Assembly (NCBI GenBank): GCA_963169455.1
Contig: CAUJDW010000002.1
Coordinates: 27,001-91,000, forward strand
Reading direction: 5' to 3'
Length of the DNA: 64,000 bases
Source of the DNA: Bacteroidota bacterium
Lineage (GTDB): Bacteria > Bacteroidota > Bacteroidia > Chitinophagales > Saprospiraceae
Part shown: one piece after another, positions 16,081 to 24,900 of the stretch
Layout of the letters: each line of letters starts with the position of its first letter
Position numbering within the stretch: the stretch's first letter is position 1
Program-made: the position numbers and the translations under genes
The notes under the pieces: generated by a model
Told to the model about the DNA's origin: nothing
What the model saw: the letters and a program-made list of their open reading frames with translations, nothing else
Databases searched by the model: none

Positions 16081-19000
16081 GGTTTGAATTTCTTCATGGC
16101 TTCAGTTATGGACGAATGTACTCTGCCGCTCACGCCTTTGCTCCATTCACTGGTGATCCTGGAGATGTCAACCGCGCCGCCACCTGTTTTGCCAGCTTCC
16201 GACAGGGCATTGGCAGTCCCGCTGGTTACCTTGTCGGGTTGGCTCAGGGCGATCCGGTCGAGGTACAGCAGGCTCAGGGTTTCGGCTATGGCTTTCAGTT
16301 CTTTTTTATCCGCTTCGGTGGCGGTAAGCATGTCTTCATCCAGCGCTTTATTCGCCGATTTGAAGGCAGCGTGGATCTGGTTGGTGCTCAGGCCCGGGTC
16401 GTTCAGCAGTTTTTCAAAACTGCCGGCTATTGTTGCAGTGCCGCTTCGGGAGGCAATAGTGGGTTTGCTGGCCGAACGGTTGAAGTTGTCCGCATAACGA
16501 TGGAAGCGGTCATTATAGAAGATGCCGAGTTCACCGGCTTCCCTGGAACCTGGGCTGATATCTAAAGCGGCAAAAACATTCGTATTCAGCAGGCCGGTGG
16601 TGTCCAGTGTGAGGATGACAGGCGGCCGGAGATCGCCTGCTGAGATATCGATGTCCAGTGAGAGGGAGCGGCATGGGTTGCCGGGCTGGAATGTATAAAT
16701 TTGCTGGGCGTCACCCAGGAAATAAGCCAGCTGGCTTGTTTCGCGGGGGACATTTTCCAATGTGAATTCCCCTTTTGCATTGGTGACATCTGTTATCTGG
16801 TTGCCGTCGGGGAGGGTAACCACCACGGGGGCGTCAGAAATGGCGTTGTCACCCCGCCGCAAACGCCCTTCGATAGTGATCAGCTTCGGTTGGAGGATTA
16901 TTACACCCAGGTCGAAAGATATTTCTTCTGTAGTGATGGTGAAGGCTTCCGAGTAAGGAAGATAATCGGGGTGTTCGATCTTAAGGGTATAATTTCCGGG
17001 AACCATAGTGTTGGCGAATCTTCCATCCTGATCTGTTTCCACTGCCTGGCCGCCCAGATGAACGGTTATTCCGGATAATACCGCTTCATTGCAATCCACT
17101 ACTATGCCGGCAACATCCCTTTCTTGGGGTGGTGGTGGCGGAGGCGGTGGAGGTGGGGGGGGAGGAGATACGGTTTCCCCGCAGCAACGGTAGGGCAGGC
17201 TGAAGTCGGCCACTATTTTACCGGCGCCGTCAAAAACGAGTATAAAAGTGCCTCCGGCAAGTACGCCAGCCAGGTGTTCAGCGCCTTGTAAGGCTTTTTT
17301 GAATGTATGGAAGCTTTCTCCGGCGAGGGTGGCGGACTGGTCTGTCAGGTCGTTGATCTGCCGGTAGATGATGTCGAAGCTGAGGTTGTACTTGCGGCGC
17401 CATTTTTCCAGCACCGGTTCCACATCCGTTTTATTCAGGCCGATGTGCCCTTCGATGCGGAAGAATTCATCGGAGTCGATATTGTATCGAAGGGGGTGGG
17501 TGGCGTTTGGCAGGAGTGAATAACTCCCATCCTCCAGGCGGGCGTGGTACGACCGGTGATGGTTTATGTGCAGTGCCCGGGAACGGAACGAATCCCAGAA
17601 GCGGTGAACAGAATACCTGCTTTCGGTCAGGGGATAGTAATAAGGAATACTCTGGAGCCCTAACGGTTGGCTGTAATATCTGCCGGGCGTCACCCGGACT
17701 TCATTCATGCCGGGCAATTCTTCATCCTCCCCTGCCTCTTCGTGAGCGCAATAAGGGTTGATCGTGTCGTCTGGAATGGAGTAGGGCAGGTAAAACCCCT
17801 TGATCAGGAGCAAAAAGCGCTGATGGTAAATACGGATTCGTTCCGCGCGGGCTGCCATGCCGTTGTACACCGGAGGCTGCAGGTAATGGTGCCGGAGGGG
17901 TAGTGGAAAATAGGGTTCCGCCTGCCGCATGATCAGCCCCAGCAGCAGGTGGCGGGGGTGGGCGCCCGCATCGGGCTGGCATTCGGCCTGCCAGTCCAGT
18001 ATTTCGCGGCGCAGCTCGTGATAAGCGGCCAGCAGGTCGCGGCACCAGTCGTAGAAGTACTGGGCATTTTCCTTGCGGTGCCTGCCCGTATCCGCCAGGC
18101 GGTTGAGCGCTTTGAAAGCTTCCCACTTCCGGCAGAGCTGGCTCCGCCATTCATCCCACTCGCTTTTCGCAAAACAATAGAAGTGCCCTGCAAGCCAGTT
18201 TTGCATCTGCCGGCTCTCCCGGTCGAGGGCTTTGGCCGCCGCGTCGACGATACAAACGTATTGCTGGTAAATGTCGTTCAGGCTTTGTATGTGCGGGAAT
18301 TCAGATTCATCGAGTTCCTCGGGTTCGCAATCGAAAGGGTCGAGGCACCCGAAGCCAAAGCGCCGTAGCGGGATTTCGGACAGGCTGAGCCGTGGGTCCG
18401 CCGCCCGGTATAGTTCCTCTTCCAGGGCCTGCTCATTCAGGTTGCTGAAATCCTCGCTGTACACATAGTCTTCATCGCCGCGCCGGGCTGCAACTACCTG
18501 CATCAGGCGGGCTGTCAACTCCAGCTGGGCTACGATATCGGCCTGGCGCATGGCCAGCCAGCGCAGCCGATAGGGAATTTCCGACGCAGGGCTGTCCGGC
18601 GCAGGTTCTGGCTCATCAGAAGGCGCAGGGCTGCTGCCGCCTTCGCCCCTGTACTGGAAGGACCGTTCCTGGGGCGGAGGAAACAATCCGGTATCTTCAT
18701 CCGGAATCTTTACCCTTTGCGGAGGCTGCCCTTCATCGGAAGCTGTTTCATCCAGAAACAGGATGAGCACTTTTTCTCTGAGAAAGAGGTTCATCTCCTC
18801 CTCTTCGTTCTGGGGAGTCAGGGGCCGGATATCGGCGTTTTGCCCGGCCGGCCGGCCTTCCAGCAATTCCCATACCGGGTAAGGGCCTGCTTCCGGGCTA
18901 TGAAACAGAGAATAGGCGGGTGGGGAAAAGGGCCGGTAATGGGTGAAATGGTAATTCCTTTTCGGGGTAACGGCTATGGAACCATCGGAGGTTACACCTA

Positions 19001-19151
19001 CGCCGCCACAAAGCCTGATGGTGCAATCTTCGAGTACCTGAATATCTAAACCACAAACGATGCCTCGCCCCAGCAACAGGTGGCGGGACCAATGCTCAGG
19101 TTGAAAATGAGCCGGCAGTTGATTTATGGGATGGTTCGGGTCGTGGATCAT
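16077..19151 (-). CDS. Large eCIS-associated protein with poly-proline hinge and carboxypeptidase-regulatory-like domains
   Basis: 1024 residues. The N-terminal part (MIHDPNHPINQLPAHFQPEHWSRHL onward in short) starts with a beta-rich segment (LLLGRGIVCGLDIQV), followed by about 600 mostly helical, Tyr/His/Arg-rich residues found in Bacteroidota eCIS clusters, without known function. A run of 13 prolines (about 661-673) joins it to two beta-sandwich domains of the carboxypeptidase-regulatory/CnaB type (about 675-755 DVAGIVVDCNEAVL..., and 755-850 IEGRLRRGDNAIS...), then a helical tail. Its position between baseplate and tape-measure genes suggests a baseplate-periphery or attachment protein; the beta-sandwich part could bind a target surface. 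Overlaps the tape-measure start by 4 bases. Confidence 0.75.
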   Translation of the reverse strand: MIHDPNHPINQLPAHFQPEHWSRHLLLGRGIVCGLDIQVLEDCTIRLCGGVGVTSDGSIAVTPKRNYHFTHYRPFSPPAYSLFHSPEAGPYPVWELLEGRPAGQNADIRPLTPQNEEEEMNLFLREKVLILFLDETASDEGQPPQRVKIPDEDTGLFPPPQERSFQYRGEGGSSPAPSDEPEPAPDSPASEIPYRLRWLAMRQADIVAQLELTARLMQVVAARRGDEDYVYSEDFSNLNEQALEEELYRAADPRLSLSEIPLRRFGFGCLDPFDCEPEELDESEFPHIQSLNDIYQQYVCIVDAAAKALDRESRQMQNWLAGHFYCFAKSEWDEWRSQLCRKWEAFKALNRLADTGRHRKENAQYFYDWCRDLLAAYHELRREILDWQAECQPDAGAHPRHLLLGLIMRQAEPYFPLPLRHHYLQPPVYNGMAARAERIRIYHQRFLLLIKGFYLPYSIPDDTINPYCAHEEAGEDEELPGMNEVRVTPGRYYSQPLGLQSIPYYYPLTESRYSVHRFWDSFRSRALHINHHRSYHARLEDGSYSLLPNATHPLRYNIDSDEFFRIEGHIGLNKTDVEPVLEKWRRKYNLSFDIIYRQINDLTDQSATLAGESFHTFKKALQGAEHLAGVLAGGTFILVFDGAGKIVADFSLPYRCCGETVSPPPPPPPPPPPPPQERDVAGIVVDCNEAVLSGITVHLGGQAVETDQDGRFANTMVPGNYTLKIEHPDYLPYSEAFTITTEEISFDLGVIILQPKLITIEGRLRRGDNAISDAPVVVTLPDGNQITDVTNAKGEFTLENVPRETSQLAYFLGDAQQIYTFQPGNPCRSLSLDIDISAGDLRPPVILTLDTTGLLNTNVFAALDISPGSREAGELGIFYNDRFHRYADNFNRSASKPTIASRSGTATIAGSFEKLLNDPGLSTNQIHAAFKSANKALDEDMLTATEADKKELKAIAETLSLLYLDRIALSQPDKVTSGTANALSEAGKTGGGAVDISRITSEWSKGVSGRVHSSITEAMKKFKP

Positions 19152-19176
19152 AACGCTTGTTGTTATTTAGGCGGCA

Positions 19177-21990
19177 TTAACAGAATGGCTCCTCCTCCAT
19201 TTCAGGCTGAGCGCAGCTACAATCTGCGGCATTCAGCCAGGTGATCAGCTGGTTTGCCCAGATGTTGACCTGGCACTCATCGGGGCTGCAGCGGGCCAGC
19301 TCTTCCCGCCAGCGCTGGTATGGGCGTTCGAATTCCTGCATCTGGTCGCGGCTTATCCAGCAGAAACGGAGCAGGATGTGAGCCGGGGCCTCCCGTCGGA
19401 ATACCTGTTCAACGTACTGCCGGAAATTGGCGTCCTGAAAACGCTGCGGCCAATCCGGTAAAACAATGGTTACCAGGAAAGAGTATTGGTCGGCCAGCCC
19501 GGAGGCGCAACTGCCTTCGGGTAAGGCAATGATATAATCGTCGGGGTCGTTGGGCCTCAGCAGGATATGCTCCAGAATATGGAAACCTTCGCGTTCGCAG
19601 CTTGCGTCCCCAACCAGGTCAATTATCTTTTCCAGGAGGGCCTCGGCCTGTTTTGTACTTAAAGCGGGGCTGCTCAATATGATTTCTGCCGCATTTCCGG
19701 CTGCATCCGTGAAACTCAGTTCATAAACAACCCTTGCCTTATTGCCTTCTTCGGCCGTCCGGTAGTTGCCGGTTTGGTCGAGCTCTTTGCGCAGTTTTTC
19801 CTGCATTTCAATAACCTTGCTCTTGTAGCGGCTGGGGTACACCCTGCTTTCCAGCAGTACCTGTTGCCCTTCCCGTTTTATGAGCTGGAGCTGGTAATTG
19901 GGGAAACCATTGGGGGATTCTCCCTTTTTGATCCTGATGTCGTAGGCAGGGTCGCACATCAGCGAGCGGGCGCTGTAGTCTTCGATTCCCAGCAGGCGGC
20001 TAACCCGCTTTTTCAGGCCGGCGACGTTGGTGGTGTTCCAGACGTCGGGCTGTCCTGTTTCTCTGTTTATTGCCCTGTAATTGAATGCGCTGCCTCTTTC
20101 GCTGGCCAAAACGGGCATTTCCCTTAAAAATGCCGCTTTGCTTTGTAAATACGCCGGAAATTCCTGCGTGGCAGGGTCGTTTTCCCGGTCTACCCGGGTT
20201 TGGAAGAGCTGGAGGCTGTATGTTGTGAACCGCTCCCCAAAGCGCGCCAGGAGATGGTCCATGATCTGATTTCGCCGCAACTGCCGCAGGGTTTCGCTTT
20301 CGGTAAGATTCTGCAGCCCGAAGAAATAAGCACCTTCTCCTGCCTCGCAGAAAGCAGCCCAGCTTTCGCTGCCGGCGGCTACCTGGAAGGCGGGGCGCAA
20401 CAGAGCGCCATATAAATCCCAGGCCGTGCCCAGGTAGGCGCGCATAGCTTCATTGAAAATCTGGGTGCTGTAATAGCTCCTGGGGAAGTCGTCGGGCAGC
20501 TCGTTGAGCTTATCCCAGACGGAAGCAGGAAGGCCGGGGTGGTTCTGCAGGCTGTCAATCGTTTCCTGGCTGAGGGTGTATTCCGCAAAATCCGAGATGA
20601 GTTCCTGCATGCCGGGCGCCTCGCACAAAGCGCTGTAGAAGTAAGTCGGCTCCAGGGGGTTTTGCTGCACCGACAACAAATTGCGCACCTGGGCAAGCTG
20701 CTGGAGATAGGCAGCCAGTATCTGGTCAAAAAACATCAGAAAAGCCTGGAGCTGGCGTTGTTGTGCGCGCCGCAAATTGCTGGCTCCTTCGGGCAGGCCT
20801 TCCTCTCCTATTGTATAATTGGCAGGGAATTCGTATTGTATGCTTTGATATGCCGCCAAATCAGGCCGGTAACGGCCGGTGGGCGGCGTATGTGTGTTGC
20901 GGTCTACCGGCACATCCCGCAGCAAAGCAAGCAAGTCCATTTCGGGTTTGATGTCCGCTTCGCTCAGTTCGCGTTTTAACACGCCTTTGGCGATCCGCAT
21001 ACGGGAACAACAGATGTCCAGGTAAGCCTGATAGATTACTTCGCAGGGGTCCTCCTGTTCCAGAATGCCGCAAGTGTGGACATCCAGGCACCAGCTGTCC
21101 CGGAAGCCCGGATCGGAAGCTTTGCGCCAACTCAGCGAGCTGACGGCCGACACTCCGGGTGTTTCCATGATCAGGCGAAGTAAATCCGATTTAAAAACCT
21201 GCCGCCTCAAGGGCGCCCCTTCCAGTTCGAAATCGGGTAGGAAGCCGTTCCGGAGCAGGGGCCCGTTGAAGATGTTCTCACAGGCAAACCCCATTGCCCG
21301 CAATTCCCTGAATGAATAAAACCTGGGCCTGGGCGCCAGGAATTCCTGAATGCGGAACATCACGTTGGCCATCACTTGTTCCTCATCGGCGTCGAGGCTC
21401 AACTCCAGGTCGAGGCAGAGGCAGATGGGGCAGTCGCGCACCACCCGAACCCTGCCGATATCTTCAGCCAGGTTTCGGTTGGCGTGATACCGGGCTTTTA
21501 CCTGGCCGATTATCGCATCCGCCCTTTTGCTATCAGCCGGGATGCCGTCCTCCAGTTCGATCAATATATCGTACAATCCGTTCAGTACAACCTGCCCGCC
21601 TAAAAGCTGGTTGTTGCTGTAGTCTTTGTAAACCCAGGCGTTTTTCACCCCCTCGACGTCAATGAACAGCTTGCGGTAATCACCGGCCGTGAACGGGCGG
21701 TTTGGCAACATGGCCTGTATGGAAAAAAAGGCCGGCTCCGGGCTTTCGCCGCCGGGAGCGAAAAGGTCCTCCAAAGGCAGATTGGCGCGGTAGCCCAGGT
21801 CCGTAATCGCAAAACACAGCACTTCGAGAATGGTGATGCCCGGGTCGTGTACATTGAAATCGGTCCATATTTCCGTTGCCAGGGATTCCAGGCGCCTGAT
21901 GCCTTCTTCCCTCAGGCGGGCGTAGTCCATGCTGATATCGGCGGGCCTCGATCGGGATATGCTGGTATGCTCGGTCATCGCATTTGCCAT
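19177..21990 (-). CDS. Baseplate J-like wedge protein (Afp12-like)
   Basis: 937 residues. The N-terminal WTDFNVHDPGITILEVL signature followed by CFAITDLGYR is the typical opening of large eCIS gpJ/gp47-like baseplate proteins, which form the baseplate wedges around the spike. The C-terminal part includes FHILEHILLRP and a further conserved block (LLRFCWISRDQMQEFE). No extra domains were noticed. It starts at the ATG at 21990, nine bases after the stop of the larger gpJ-like gene, and is followed after 25 bases by the 1024-residue gene. Cytoplasmic until assembled. Confidence 0.88.
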   Translation of the reverse strand: MANAMTEHTSISRSRPADISMDYARLREEGIRRLESLATEIWTDFNVHDPGITILEVLCFAITDLGYRANLPLEDLFAPGGESPEPAFFSIQAMLPNRPFTAGDYRKLFIDVEGVKNAWVYKDYSNNQLLGGQVVLNGLYDILIELEDGIPADSKRADAIIGQVKARYHANRNLAEDIGRVRVVRDCPICLCLDLELSLDADEEQVMANVMFRIQEFLAPRPRFYSFRELRAMGFACENIFNGPLLRNGFLPDFELEGAPLRRQVFKSDLLRLIMETPGVSAVSSLSWRKASDPGFRDSWCLDVHTCGILEQEDPCEVIYQAYLDICCSRMRIAKGVLKRELSEADIKPEMDLLALLRDVPVDRNTHTPPTGRYRPDLAAYQSIQYEFPANYTIGEEGLPEGASNLRRAQQRQLQAFLMFFDQILAAYLQQLAQVRNLLSVQQNPLEPTYFYSALCEAPGMQELISDFAEYTLSQETIDSLQNHPGLPASVWDKLNELPDDFPRSYYSTQIFNEAMRAYLGTAWDLYGALLRPAFQVAAGSESWAAFCEAGEGAYFFGLQNLTESETLRQLRRNQIMDHLLARFGERFTTYSLQLFQTRVDRENDPATQEFPAYLQSKAAFLREMPVLASERGSAFNYRAINRETGQPDVWNTTNVAGLKKRVSRLLGIEDYSARSLMCDPAYDIRIKKGESPNGFPNYQLQLIKREGQQVLLESRVYPSRYKSKVIEMQEKLRKELDQTGNYRTAEEGNKARVVYELSFTDAAGNAAEIILSSPALSTKQAEALLEKIIDLVGDASCEREGFHILEHILLRPNDPDDYIIALPEGSCASGLADQYSFLVTIVLPDWPQRFQDANFRQYVEQVFRREAPAHILLRFCWISRDQMQEFERPYQRWREELARCSPDECQVNIWANQLITWLNAADCSCAQPEMEEEPFC

Positions 21991-21999
21991 TTTAGTGGT

Positions 22000-24900
22000 T
22001 TAGGGCCTGGTGGTGCTTCCGCTCTGCAGGCACCAGGAGTTTTTATCCGCTACCAGGATGTGGTGGTCCGTTTCATCCGGCCCCTTGCCCGCCCTGATAT
22101 AAGTGGTCAGTACTGAGCGCGGGGTGGCGGGTATGGCTCGCCCTCCGCGCACCAGGCAGCCTTCCGGCAACTCATCGAGCAGGTAGGAGGCTGGAGCCTT
22201 GTAAAGCTTGAAGTCGGAAATGGCATCGACGTATTCCCGGCTTTCAATGAAGGCAATGATCTTGGAGTGATAGAGGGTTTGGCCAAAGGTAATTTCAGCC
22301 CCGGGGTTTTCAATCCAGGGCGCCAGATAGTCCTTCAGTTCCTGGTCCAGTTGAAATTTGAAATAGGCTTCATCCAGGCCAGGCATGAAGGCGGCTTTAA
22401 AGGAGAGCCGGACGGGCTCGTACCGGGGGTTGACGACCCACAGGTATTTCGTTTCGTCTTCGTAGGTTTCGGGTTCGCACAACCAGGGCGGCGCCTCTTT
22501 TTCCCAGGCAACGAACAGATTGGTTTTCGTGCGCAGGTAGTTTTCCATTTCCATCAGGTCTCCGAAGGAAAAGCGGGGTTCGGCCTGGCGGGTTGCCGTG
22601 CGCCTGGTAAGGTCGGGAATGACGGCCAGCAAGACATAACCCGGCGCCATGACGGACAGGCCGGGCGGCATATCGGCAATGTTCTGTTCCGTGGGGGTGC
22701 TGCAATTATCGGTGCTGGCGATCATGCGGGTATGGGGCAGGCACTTCACGCGGTGTACTTTAGGGAATTGCTCCAGCAACAGGTGTTCATAATCCCAAAG
22801 GGTGATGGCCCGATCCCGGTGGCGCAGGCGTTCGCTGATGCGGCGGTAAAACGCATGGCCTTGTTCCGGCAGGCGGCCCCCGAAGGAATCAAAGGGCTGT
22901 TCTACCTTTTTGACTGCTGTGCGGCTCACCTCCAGTTTGCTTATCGTACCTGCGGGCAAAGGCTCGCCCAGGTGCGCCAGGCTGTTTTGCCTGTCGGCAA
23001 AGCGGGCCTGTATGGCCTGCGCGCGCACGGACACCAGATTGGGCAGGGCCCGCACCGAAACCGGAATGGCATCGCCGAGCTCTTCCACTGCAGCTATCCG
23101 TATCCAGTGAAGCGCCGGATTGAGCATGGTGTTTTCGGCAACCGCTGTTTTGGGGATTTTCAACTGCACCAGGCCGCTGCGGGTAAGGCCCCCGGTGGTT
23201 TCCAACAGAAAGTCGGTGGATTCGAAGGCCGTCCATCTGTTTTCCTTTGTCAGATATGACCATGCCAAACCGGGAGGGCGCCATTCTGCTTTGCGCTCCG
23301 AGCCTTCCTCGATCTGGAACAACAAAGACAGGTTCGTGCCCGGCCGTAGTTTTTCTATGCCGAGGTAGAGGTTGCCGGTGGCAAAAAGCTGCTCCGTATT
23401 GTCGTGCGCCCAGTATGGGTAAATCAGGCGGATATCCCCTTCCTGCAGCAGGCTGATCTCCTTGTGGCCGTTGAATGGCAGGAGGTGGAAGTACTGGTCG
23501 ATGCCATTGTTCTCCGCTTTGGTGATGACCTGTTCGGAGGTATAGCTGAGGCTGATGCCGTTGGTCGCAGGGGTGTAAGGTGGATTGGGCAGGGGAGGGG
23601 GCGCGTTCTGGTCAATAGTGATCCCGGGCAAGGTTATTTGCCCGGAAGCTGCCATGGTGTACCAGGCCAGGATGTGCGGGTATGCCAGGTGCCTGAAATC
23701 GTCTTCAGCCAGGGTGAAACGGACAAAACCCCTCTTTAGGGTGGGGTCATATCGTTCAAAGTATTGGGTGCGGATGTCCCGCTTCAGGTTTAAGGCATTG
23801 ATTCTGATATCGAACAGGTCTTCCATTTTGGCCCCGTCCAGCAAAGGGGAAAGATTCCCCAGGTCCGGGCTCAGGCGGACATCGAGCAGGGATGCGCTGG
23901 AACTGACGGGAACCCCCGTCGTGGGGAAATCCAGGATTAATTCCTCATAACCGGGGCTGCGGAAAAACAATCCGATGTCGCCTGCAAGCGCTGTGGGCGC
24001 CAGAGCGCGGTATTGGCCATTCGCGTCAGAGGTTTCAATGATGTATTCCCTGTCGTCATTATTGGTTCTTATCCCGATTTCAACGCCCGGGAGGGGAACG
24101 TTGAAAATATCGGTGATCTTTCCTTCATAAACGTAGTTCTGAAGATGAGGAAGCATCATGATGTCAATCACAGAATCATCTTCAATGGCTACGGCAGGAA
24201 AAAACTGATGCAAAGGATGGTAAAAACTGACGCCCGAAGCCGGGGGCACACTCAGGCCGCTGAAGAAATACTCTCCCCGTGAATTGCTCCTTTGCTCCTG
24301 GTTGCCGACAGTAACCAAAGCCCCTGAAATCGGGCTGCCGGCTGTATCGGTAAGGCGCCCCCGCAGCGTGCCGGTAAATGGCCTGGATTTTTCAACCTGT
24401 CCGATATTGATAACGATTTCCCGGTTGCGGACGTTAATGCCTGAGGGGCTGATGACGGCGGCCTGGCCCTTTTTTAGTTTCAAGCTCCATCCTGAGCCAC
24501 TTAGGCCTGAAAGGGTGACAAAGCCAAAACCATCCGTAGTCCCTGAGATAACAGCGCCGCTGGCATTGACTGCTTCCACCTCAACTCCCGAAACGGCTAC
24601 TCCCTCCAGGTTGATTGCCGTAACATCAACACTTGTTGAAGTAGCTCCTGCAGCGGAGGAAAACGACTCTGTTGCCAGTTTGACGGTGGCGCTGGTTTCC
24701 GCGGCTAAACTGCTGATGGTAAACGGCAAAAAGTGGGGATGGCTGATCTCAACGTTCTCAGTAGCCGTATAAGAGCCCAGGCTGATTGTACCTGTGTTGT
24801 CAGAAATTTCCGTTGTTGAAGCGTTGTTCCCGATCTTAACAGTGAAAGCGGTATTGGCGAGAGGCGCATTTTCCCAGTTCCGGATCAAAATACTGGCTGT

